Shown: piece by piece, positions 57,601 to 64,000 of the stretch
Numbering within the stretch: the stretch's first letter is position 1
Layout of the letters: each line of letters opens with the position of its first letter
Source: Rhynchonema sp. JSB1_4
Taxonomy: Eukaryota > Nematoda > Chromadorea > Monhysterida > Xyalidae
NCBI GenBank assembly: GCA_030248065.1
Contig: JASAMV010000698.1
Coordinates: 42,269-106,268, forward strand
Reading direction: 5' to 3'
Length of the DNA stretch: 64,000 nucleotides
Notes under the pieces: model-generated
The model's input: the letters and a program-made list of their open reading frames with translations, nothing else
Told to the model about the DNA's origin: nothing
Database searches by the model: none
Program-made: the position numbers and the translations under genes

Positions 57601-60600
57601 TTGAGGTCTTGCTGGTTTTGGAAAGTTCTGTTGGGTTGGTTTTCAGTGCGTTTCATTGCCAATGATGCATCGCATGCACTCATCACAAAATGATTATGGG
57701 AATGTGCTTCAGTTCACGACTCATTTGTCATTCTCCTTGGAGGTGATCTCGAATTTCGTGTGTCCTCGAAAGTTGGCACGTTCTGTAATTTCGGCTTACA
57801 ACTCCGCTGTTAAACGACTGCAAATCGCGATTTTTGCCGTTGTTTCACATGGGATGATTGAATTTGTCGTGCAAAACCAAGCCGAACCGAATACTGACCG
57901 AGTTCGATACCACCTCTATTATTACATATCCATCACTGGCCTACAACTGCTGCGGTGCGATGTCTGCATCTTGAAACACTGTCGTGAATTTCTACCTGCC
58001 CTGGGCGCATTGACTGTTCGAAATGTCCCTCTGATATGCAATGCCATTTACACTTTGGTTCGTATTGCTCGCTACACACACACAAGCAAGATCGACGGAA
58101 TGCTGAGTGCTTTGCTGCATCATGAAACATTATGTTCTATATCAGTATGTATGCTTTATTTTCGGTAGCAAAAGCTTGCGCTGTTATACTTCAGCTGTTT
58201 ATAGGCACACGTTTTGGGAACTTCTGTCGGTTTTGGTGGTTTGCGTACACAGTCAGGTTTGGTAACCCTTTAGTGAACCACAGCGCGAGCGAGGCAAGAT
58301 ATTCGTTGACAGCAAAATTGAAAACGTGGCGGATCTTATGCTGAACCAGAACCGGATAACGCTTAGGTAATTTCTTAAATTTCTGCTCATAACATGACAA
58401 TTTGCTGGAACCTGTCGTTTTTAGTTGCGCAATTACATCTATGTGTTTTGTGATCACATGCTGTGATCTAGGATTAGGATTTGAGGTATCCTTACAGTTT
58501 TTTCCTGATCAAGCTGTTGGTGCGATGGCACTACCTATTCCCCTTGGTATATGTGTCGTAGACTTGTTTTCGAATATCCATATTTCACTTTGTTTTTTAC
58601 GTCATTCCGGTCAAAAACCATTGGGTCTTTCTCCTAGCTGTGTATGGCACCAATTAATCTTCAACTTGTCAATTGCGTTGTCTCACGGCTCATTGTCTCT
58701 CGTACTGCTCTAGATGTGCCCAGCTTAGACGCACACATCAACTGACCGACTGTTTTCTCTTTCTGAGTTCCCTCATCTGTGCGTTTCCAGCCGCGGCCAC
58801 TACGGCAGCCCAAGCAACATTGGCCGGCGCTGTAGCGACGACGACAGCTCCTTGTACGGAACCGGCTGGCCAGCAGGTGTTGCAGCATCAGCACGTCGCC
58901 AACCATGACTCGAATGCCGGCCCCAAACAGGAACATTCAACGACGACGGTTAGTTCATGTGTGTACGATGAGCGTACAGGAACTGTACATGATAATGATG
59001 CTTTGTGTTATGCGTGTGTGTGTGCTGTGGCTCGTGCGTGAGTGTGAATGAGTGGGTACGAGTTATTTTTGGATTGGTTTGATTGTTATTAATTAACAGC
59101 GCCCATTTTGCCATGGTCTTCATTTGTCGATTGTTTACTTTTATTCTCGATTCATGCTACCGCCTGACGTTTTACATTTGTTTGATTTCTCGAGTGCCGC
59201 TAACTTGTTATATCTCTCCTCAATCCTCTAGTTTGTGCTGTTTGTGGATAAATAAGGAGCCATTTGTCATGTTATGATTTATTCAGGACACCAAATATAA
59301 ATCATACAATAGAATCCTTAAATATTTGTGCGAATGCAAACCGTAACCTTCTTCCATACCCTTTCTTGTTCAATATTACTGACATTTTTATGTTATGCTC
59401 GTTGCATGGTGTACATTTCAGAAAAGCAGGCTGTCTCCAGCTTATTGCTATGGCTTTATACGTGTGAAAATCTGCATTGTTTAGTCAACTAACTACTAGG
59501 TTGATTTTGCATGTATTTTGTTTGGACTTGACACATGTTTGGTGAACCGTTTCACCTGGTGTGCAAGACCGATTTTTCTAGCAACCATTCCGTCTCACAC
59601 CAGGATCGAAAAGATCGCCAAGTTTGGTGTCGTTCAAGGTTTTATTGATTGGATTGGATTGCTCTATTGCTTGTATGACCGCTTGATACCGTCAGTTTAT
59701 TTATTTGCAAATGCGGATTGTTGTAAGAGCTACCGTAATCCGCACTTTGCAAACAAATAAATTGACCATATACTACACTATACATTCATTGCATGCGCTG
59801 GTCGACTGCATTCAAATATGACTGGTGACTGGCTGCCCGTCCGAAATTGACTGCTGACAAATGTGAATGTTTGCCTGAACCTGCAAGGCGACTGACTACG
59901 CATGATGGCTGGCTCGATGATGTTTCGCACTACACATCATGTACAATTCACTCGGTTGGCTGCTGCTGCTGCTGCTGCTGCATCCGCGAGACTATGATCC
60001 CAGTGCACATTTGAATGGCTTTGGAATGTTCTTTTTCATTTTTGTTTGTCTGAAATGTGTGTGTGATGTCAAAATCGGAATTTGGATCAATCGGGACTTT
60101 GCCTGGTCTGTGAAACATCACTTCGCCCTGTTCAGTTTAGTTGATTTTTCACAGAGTCTGGACATCATTTCGGTAGTAAAAATAAACTGATCCTATCCTT
60201 GAATTTTGATATCATTTGATAAATTTCACGTCAGTTATATTTCTAGGCATGCTAACTCATTTTTGGGCTGTACCTATTTTTGTGCGGAAATACTGACCTG
60301 ATATGCCGAATGGCTTGCCGCATTGAATGTGTGTCTGCTCTGAACGAACACGTTTCTTGCTTTTCAATGTGTGCGATACTGGTGCCTGCTTTGTTATGCT
60401 CTTTTGATTCTTTTTCGGAAGTTTTTTTGGGTTTGACGTATTGGTTATTCATTTCTCATCGCCGTAGATCAAATAGTTCCACTGTAGCTAAAGATTTTTG
60501 TTTGGAAGCTAGGCGAAGCGCAACTAAGCTGATAGTACCATATGGTGTTGCTGGATGTTCAGAAGCGTACGACGCAGCTTTCAAACTAAATTTTTCACAA

Positions 60601-63600
60601 AGTAAATACATGTTAACCCTATAGCTCAAACAATTATGCGCTCATTGAGCGGCTCAAACCATTATTCCCAAGGCCAGTTCAGAAAAGTGTGTTAAAAAAC
60701 GTCCGGGGACCCTCCTGAACGTATCCCCAATGTTTTCAGTCAGACGAGCTATCCCCGAAACAGCAGCAACAACACCCGGTCGGCGGGCCGGAGGCCATAC
60801 AACTCCAGATCCAACAGGCAGCATTCGCACAACTAGCCGCACAGGCGAGAGCGCAGGCACACCAACAACCACAACAGACGCTAACGAATGGATGCGCGAA
60901 TGCGAACGCGACAACGACCAGTGCGCAGGCGATTGCCAATAATTCGGTGCGTTTGAATGGATCGAATGCCCTCCATCTACTGACAGTGAAGTGAATTCGT
61001 AGATGTAGTTCGATCACATGTAACATTGAAAATATTCAGCGTTCAACTCGTTTCACTGTGATCTGCTTCATTTCAGGACCCGGTCATCGGTCCCCAGTTG
61101 CCGCAACACGGTGGCGATGTTTCATCAACAGGCGGTCAGGCCTCATCCAGTCCCGGTGGTGACTCGAGTGGCGGTGATGCGCCGAAACGATTGCACGTGT
61201 CCAATATTCCGTTCAGATTCAGGGACCCCGACCTGAGGGCCATGTTTTCGGTCCGTTTCGGGCCTCACAAACATTTTTTTTGGTTTTTCTCTGTTAGAAA
61301 AAAAATAAAAACCGGATTTTTGTCCTACTGCTTCTTGCTTTGTAATTTTTCTTTCACGATAACTGGGTTGTTGCAATATGGGTGTCTCTATTCGAAGTAA
61401 GCAGAATTTCTGTGGTCAATGCGTCAACTATAATGATCCATGTGGTGAATCGGCTGCATATTTGGGCTGTCATCGTTTTGTGGTTTGGCAGCAGTTCATC
61501 TGAAGCACCAACAGATAATTCGCAGAATGACTTTCGCCTTCAGAAATACGGCACGGTGACGGACGTCGAAATCATCTTCAACGAACGGGGCAGCAAAGGG
61601 TTCGGTTTTGTGACAATGGCCACACCGACCGATGCACAACGAGCCAGACAGGAGCTGCACGGGTCGATAGTGGAGGGAAGGAAGGTCGAGGTGAACACGG
61701 CCACCGCCAGGGTGCACACGAAGAAGACGCCGAAACCTGCCACTGGTGCGTTTGGGGCTTGATGCGGCACCGGATTTGGGGTGTTTTCTCGTTGCGTTGA
61801 TTCTCTTGGGCTAATCAAATCAGTCGGTAAGTTTTAATTTTTGCGAGACGTGCCAATACGAACCGAGCTGCTTGTGCGCTTGCGCTAGTTATCGTGCCTA
61901 TCCGTTGTCCACACACCACCGAAAGGCATAATGACGTGCACCACGTGGCGTACAGAAACACCGTTGCTTTTTGGATGTGATATTCCCATGCTTGATACAA
62001 GAGCTCAACACATTAACACAACCACTATCGGCATATTTTTTATCTGGTGTTTATTGAAACATCACATGTTCTATCGTTTCAGACCCAGCCATAGCCGCAG
62101 CCCTGCAGGGTGCAGCGCTACAGCAAGCCGTTGCGGGTCGTGGCATGTACCTGGCAGGTGCCGCGCCCGGTCTAGCCGGCCTGGCAGCCAATCCCCAGTT
62201 GGCAGCCATCCTGGCCGCACGCGGTATCCCCACGAGTGCCGCGTTGGTCTCACAATTGGCCGCGGTCAGGCCCCAGGTCCCATCCGTCAATCCGTATCTG
62301 CAGCTGCAGCACAACCCGGCACTCCAACAGGCCGGGTGAGTGCAATTTGGGGGTTCTGACGCTCTTTCTGACTACATTGAGATAGTAAGGATAGGCGTGC
62401 CAATTGATCATATTTTTAGCAAGAAATCCTAATCCATTTGTCGCTTTGTTTCTGCCTTTCTTTCGGGCTTCTGTATCAAGCTTGGTGATTCATTGGGAAT
62501 GGTTTGTATCTGTCATGGTTGGGTTGGGTGACTTCTTTTAATAATGAATGGGGCTTCATACGTTACTGAGGGCGCTGATTTTGATCAAATATGTCAAAAT
62601 AGGACTTGGTGTTAAACGTCGAAACACAACGAAACAAACTGCCAAACTACTAACCAAATACCAACACAGGTATCAAAGCTCACTATGTGGCCAATATTGC
62701 TCACCGTCTCCTGAGCTGCCATATCAATCGGCCGCGGGCGTTTTTGCAAACCAAAGACATTGGTCAGTAAGAATTGACGGAAGGATGAGCGAGAGAGACT
62801 GATCGCATGATCAGGGTAATTTATGTCGATAAAATTATTGTCTTTTTTAAATTATTTTTGCAGGCTTTTATTACCGACCGCTGCCGGCGCGATCGATCCG
62901 CAAACGCTGGCTGCGTTCAGCAGTCAACAGGCAGCGCTGCAACAGGCGGCCGGAGGCGGAGGACTGCTGGCCGCTGCTGCGCCGAGTGAGTATCGTTCAT
63001 TCTTAGGTCTGGGTCACGAGTTTGCAGCAAAACAGTCGGCCCTCTTTATAGTGGCATGGTCGAGCGAGACGCTTCGTTTTGCCATCGGTTCCACTCTGAC
63101 GCGAGTCGCTATAAACGGGGTTGACTGTAGTTTTCTCATATTTATGTCACCGGTTTGCGAATGACTGTCCAACTGAAACTGTTTGTTGATTGTCATTTGA
63201 AACTTCTGCATCTGCTTGAAATGTGAGCATTTGACGTCAACACAACACTTCTGGGTAACTGCTGCCGTGAAACGCACATTCAACTCTGTGAAAACTGTAT
63301 AAAACTGGCAAGAACGGTCTCTATTTCTGGTGCGAAGCCATGTCGTATTATTTTTGTCTACAGTTTTAGACAGTGCTGTTACATTATTATTTAAAGTGGT
63401 CCCAAAGCGCTTTGGATAAGGAACGTTGTTGTTCTTATTGAATCTCCTTCAGTCTAAGTTCTTCATACTGACGATAGCTGCCGCTTTCGGGCCCCATAGA
63501 CACTATTCACTGTTTGAGGGGTTGCCCCGTAAAGAGGGTCATTATAAAGGAGGTACACAGCTGTAGATATGTATCTCTGATGTTTCTTTACATTATACCC

Positions 63601-63845
63601 TTTCAGATGCCGCAGCGCATCTAGCCGCACAACAACAAGCCGCGGCAGCGATGGTCTCAATGTCGAACGGTGCGGGCCCGGGTGCCGGACTCATCCAACC
63701 GAGTCCCGCTGTGCATGCCGCTGCTAATGCCAGTACGTATGCCGCACAGTTGGCACAACAACAGCAACAACAACAACAGCAACAACAACAACAACACCAA
63801 CAACAACAACAGCAGCAGGCTGCGTTGCTCGCTGGACAGCAGACG
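33576..63845 (+). CDS. RBFOX1: RBFOX-type RNA-binding splicing regulator, alternative first exons, 3' end outside the window
   Basis: The common body is 54237-54387, 58791-58948, 60740-60946, 61077-61250, 61544-61745, 62083-62335, 62864-62985 and 63607-63845. Phases run 0,1,0,0,0,1,2,1,0 and every junction keeps frame. The RRM carries RNP2 ([21 protein letters not shown]) and RNP1 (SKGFGFVTM) plus [13 protein letters not shown], nearly identical to animal RBFOX and very likely binding UGCAUG in pre-mRNA to control alternative splicing. The aromatic residues of NIPFRF and GFGF that contact RNA are kept. Upstream candidates 33576-33626, 37401-37622, 43722-43811, 48521-48553 and 50006-50056 all end in phase 0, the phase exon 54237 requires. 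Flanking regions are Ala/Gln-rich. The usual RBFOX C-terminal Tyr/Gly-rich part is not reached. Whether 33576 belongs to the gene is uncertain. Confidence 0.85.
33824..34258. mobile_element. hAT-type MITE with GGTTGCAAGGTACC repeats and exact CCCCCCAG duplication
   Basis: The ends are CAGTGTAGTGGC and CCTCTACACTG. CCCCCCAG occurs on both sides (33816-33823 and 34259-34266). GGTTGCAAGGTACC is reiterated about six times in the end regions. The core near 34049 reads GCGCGCGGAGCGCGCGATTTT. The target duplication overlaps the CAG terminus of another hAT-type element that continues as TGTAGTACTTGGTC. Confidence 0.9.
34263..35160. mobile_element. hAT-type element with GTTGACGATAGATAGATG repeats, interrupted by another MITE
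   Basis: It starts (C)AGTGTAGTACTTGGTCAGGG. GTTGACGATAGATAGATG occurs at about 34287, 34345, 35003 (variant), 35037, 35063 and 35094. It contains the inserted MITE 34448-34896 and a core CGCGCGTAGCGCGCGATTTTTT at about 34910. The right end near 35145-35155 (AAGTACGACCCTG) is eroded. Confidence 0.6.
34448..34896. mobile_element. MITE, TACCGTAAAAACC family, copy 2, with ATGTACT duplication
   Basis: The ends TACCGTAAAAACCTAAATAG and TATTTAGGTTTTTACGGTAG match 1208-1526. ATGTACT lies directly outside both ends (34441-34447 and 34897-34903). Internal GGGGGCTCTATT motifs are reiterated. It is nested within the GATAGATAG-repeat element. Confidence 0.85.
35485..35965. mobile_element. Degraded hAT-type element with GTACAGTAGGTAGGT repeats
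   Basis: The right end reads GTAGCTACACCACTG (about 35951-35965). GTACAGTAGGTAGGT-type units occur at about 35656, 35694, 35892 and 35925. The core near 35793 has CGCGCGCTACGCGCGAAATT. The left boundary is unclear and overlaps CCAGGAACTACACTGG at 35478-35492, the end of another element. Confidence 0.45.
36060..36440. repeat. GGCCCGG-rich repeat element
   Basis: Blocks of GCCCGGCCCGGTCC and CGGCCCGGCCCGGCCCGAG occur at about 36070-36155 and 36379-36430, with AAAAGCCCAAAATC and AAAAGTCAAAAATC beside them. Related runs occur at 11530-11560 and 35515-35545. No gene is visible. Confidence 0.5.
36538..36720. mobile_element. Short MITE, AAGGCAAACTAC family, copy 4
   Basis: The left end AAGGCAAACTACGCCAACAC and right end GGGCTCGTGTTGGCGTAGTT match copy 1. 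A detached terminal fragment GCGTAGTTTGCCTTTT is at about 36998-37012, suggesting another copy or an interrupted end. Confidence 0.7.
37255..37388. mobile_element. End of an AAGAAAGCTAGC-family hAT-type MITE
   Basis: Read in reverse, the right end CGGACCAAGCACATCACTG and the motif GCTAGCTAGCTAGCTTTCTTGC match the element at 10865-11212. It ends 12 bp before the exon at 37401, so its terminus lies in the acceptor region. The left boundary is not resolved. Confidence 0.6.
37401..37622 (+). CDS. RBFOX1: Upstream RBFOX exon (alternative N-terminus)
   Basis: After CGTTCTCAG the frame runs for 74 codons to a GTGAGG donor in phase 0. The product begins [20 protein letters not shown], so translation may start at an internal ATG (37428). 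It is rich in Pro, Ser and Thr, and contains [10 protein letters not shown], a psi-K-x-E sumoylation-like match. Composition is clearly coding-like against its flanks. Joining to 54237 is inferred from phase. Confidence 0.6.
42380..42766. mobile_element. MITE with GGCCGGTTTCACAATGCATG ends
   Basis: The left arm GGCCGGTTTCACAATGCATG with CGGGTTGCGGGTCAGG pairs with the right arm CCTGACCCGCAACCCG, then CATGCATTGTGAAACCGGCC. ATA flanks both ends (42377-42379 and 42767-42769). A 3-bp duplication would fit a PIF/Harbinger-type MITE. It has no coding content. Confidence 0.8.
43722..43811 (+). CDS. Candidate alternative first exon of RBFOX
   Basis: ATG 43722 opens 30 codons ([26 protein letters not shown]) ending at a GTTTGT donor in phase 0. 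The Ser/Thr/Ala-rich composition resembles the downstream body. The donor is moderate and no other support exists. Confidence 0.3.
45661..45855. repeat. Inverted-repeat element with CACGTTCTAATGAAAGAGAA arms
   Basis: The left arm CACGTTCTAATGAAAGAGAA with ATTGAGT is matched exactly by ACTCAATTTCTCTTTCATTA then GAACGTG. The interior is AT-rich. Confidence 0.75.
48521..48553 (+). CDS. RBFOX1: Candidate alternative first exon of RBFOX ([11 protein letters not shown])
   Basis: ATG 48521 begins 11 codons ending at a strong GTGAGT donor in phase 0. Joined to 54237 it reads [22 protein letters not shown], continuous in style with the Gln/Ala-rich body. The preceding AAAAAATTTGAG context is plausible for initiation. 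Confidence 0.5.
50006..50056 (+). CDS. RBFOX1: Candidate alternative first exon of RBFOX ([17 protein letters not shown])
   Basis: ATG 50006, preceded by AAAA, opens 17 codons ending CAG|GTAACT in phase 0. The Ala/Ser/Gln composition matches the protein, and joining to 54237 reads [11 protein letters not shown]. Vertebrate RBFOX genes also use several alternative first exons. Confidence 0.55.
54237..54387 (+). CDS. RBFOX1: First shared body exon of RBFOX
   Basis: It lies after TTTGCAG and ends GTAAGT in phase 1. It encodes [17 protein letters not shown], then [15 protein letters not shown] and an Ala-rich end. It is the likely joining point of all alternative 5' exons. Confidence 0.75.
54560..54929. 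mobile_element. hAT-type MITE related to the element at 15128-15852
   Basis: The left end is CAGTGGTGTCGTTGAGAAG and the right end AAGACACCACTG. It shares CCCCATACCAGGGGGTAACT with the 15128 element in reverse orientation. Flanking 8-mers (CTTAGGCG and CTCACAAG) do not match. Confidence 0.75.
56082..56223. repeat. Near-perfect hairpin element, copy 2
   Basis: It has the same arms as 31582-31726 (CTATACTTCGTTCTCCCAGA and GAGAACGAAGCATAGTTAAG). The arm GAACAAATTCTCGCGCGCTG with ATTGG pairs with CCAATCAGCGCGCGAGAATT then TGTTC. The central loop is only about 15 bp. Confidence 0.88.
58791..60946 (+). CDS. RBFOX1: RBFOX body exons upstream of the RRM (Ala/Thr-rich and Gln/Ala-rich)
   Basis: Exon 58791-58948 completes the split codon from 54387 and encodes [20 protein letters not shown] and later [10 protein letters not shown], ending GTTAGT in phase 0. 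Exon 60740-60946 encodes [20 protein letters not shown], then a Gln/Ala stretch and [12 protein letters not shown], ending GTGCGT in phase 0. Both are low-complexity and probably disordered, as in other RBFOX N-termini. The intervening intron, 58949-60739, shows only AT-rich sequence and a CTG run near 59959-59982. Confidence 0.72.
61077..61250 (+). CDS. RBFOX1: RBFOX exon with the first half of the RRM
   Basis: The TTTCAG acceptor and GTCCGT donor give 58 codons in phase 0. A Gly/Ser-rich lead ([14 protein letters not shown]) is followed by [20 protein letters not shown] and FS. This contains RNP2 and the Phe-rich loop that RBFOX uses to grip UGCAUG. The RRM is interrupted after MFS, equivalent to the MFG|QFG position of vertebrate proteins. 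Confidence 0.9.
61544..61745 (+). CDS. RBFOX1: RBFOX exon with the second half of the RRM
   Basis: After CCTTCAG the frame encodes [20 protein letters not shown], then [20 protein letters not shown], then [20 protein letters not shown] and KTPKPATG, ending GTGCGT in phase 1. RNP1 (KGFGFVTM) is intact. Near identity to animal RBFOX from [18 protein letters not shown] onward makes this the firmest call in the window. Confidence 0.95.
62083..63845 (+). CDS. RBFOX1: RBFOX C-terminal Ala/Gln-rich exons with polyQ tract
   Basis: Exon 62083-62335 encodes Ala/Leu/Gly-rich sequence ([20 protein letters not shown]) and [16 protein letters not shown], exon 62864-62985 encodes [20 protein letters not shown] and a Gly/Ala end, and exon 63607-63845 encodes [20 protein letters not shown] then a CAA/CAG-coded Gln run interrupted by His (63751-63825). 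Phases 1, 2, 1 and 0 chain exactly. The Gln run alternates CAA and CAG and so could be length-variable. The gene continues past the right edge after a GTAGGA donor; 63846-64000 is intron as far as visible. Confidence 0.82.
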
Positions 63846-64000
63846 GTAGGATGTGGTGATGTTTCGCTGTTGAACGCTGTATTAGTCGGCGCCTGAAATT
63901 GTTGAAACTGAATTGCCTGTGGCTGAATTTTATGCGCGTGTGTTGAAAAGTTTGCGGAAGTTGGATGGCTGGCTCTGAGCAGATAGCGAGTGTTCGACAT

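Larger units (their letters stand above)
54388..58790. other. Intron of RBFOX with a hAT-type MITE and a hairpin element
   Basis: A GTAAGT donor and a TTTCCAG acceptor bound this 4.4-kb intron. It holds the MITE 54560-54929 and the hairpin 56082-56223. A chance-looking 170-codon frame at 57656-58168 has no family resemblance and no splice support. Nothing else is seen. Confidence 0.6.

Noticed and set aside
57656..58168. 170-codon plus-strand frame in an RBFOX intron
   Set aside because: No family resemblance, no repeat or splice support; likely chance.
61382..61762. 126-codon frame containing the second RRM half as an alternative start
   Set aside because: The part upstream of 61544 is intron between two exons whose join restores the RRM exactly.
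1..64000. CRISPR arrays, bacterial operons, rRNA genes
   Set aside because: Regular-looking repeats here are MITE subterminal motifs without spacer regularity. Spliced animal genes exclude a bacterial source, and no rRNA-like sequence was seen.

Overview
This is a eukaryotic, metazoan window. All recognisable coding sequence is broken into short exons with GT..AG introns and nematode-style TTTCAG/TTGCAG acceptors. There are no bacterial operons, and long stretches are MITE-type repeats. Two animal families are recognisable: an RBFOX splicing factor and a TMEM145/GPR180 seven-transmembrane (GOST-type) receptor. I place the source as an invertebrate, nematode- or flatworm-like, without naming a species. 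Many short open frames in the window are chance ORFs inside introns and repeats and are left out.

Layout. (1) 881-1830 (+): the last two coding exons of a gene entering from the left, with an Ala/Ser/Thr/Asn-rich tail of unknown function. (2) 1831-8009: intergenic and full of foldback elements and MITEs, with a tRNA-like relic near 7435-7510. (3) 8010-16945 (-): a complete 12-exon TMEM145/GPR180-like gene of about 510 codons. Every exon junction keeps frame, and several introns hold hAT-type MITEs. (4) 16946-17497: a 552-bp MITE-free gap between divergent start codons. (5) 17498-32041 (+): an unrecognised gene built from repeatedly duplicated exons, with a signal peptide at one end, Lys/Glu-rich (KEKE-like) modules in the middle and a Cys-rich hydrophobic C-terminus. 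(6) 32042-37388: dense nested MITEs. (7) 37401 to beyond the right edge (+): an RBFOX homologue with several possible alternative first exons (perhaps from 33576) and a shared body from 54237. The RRM is split over 61077-61250 and 61544-61745, followed by Ala/Gln-rich exons and a polyQ tract. The gene is truncated by the window edge.

The least familiar items are the tandem-exon KEKE gene at 17498-32041 and an assemblage of hAT-type MITEs. The MITEs have CAGTG..CACTG ends and 8-bp target duplications. Each subfamily has its own set of reiterated subterminal motifs, while several share a GCGCG-palindrome core. Nesting of these elements can be read directly, including a three-level nest at 15061-16166 and a TTAA-flanked insertion whose empty site also lies in the window. 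All exon calls come from reading splice sites and phases by eye; there is no transcript evidence.
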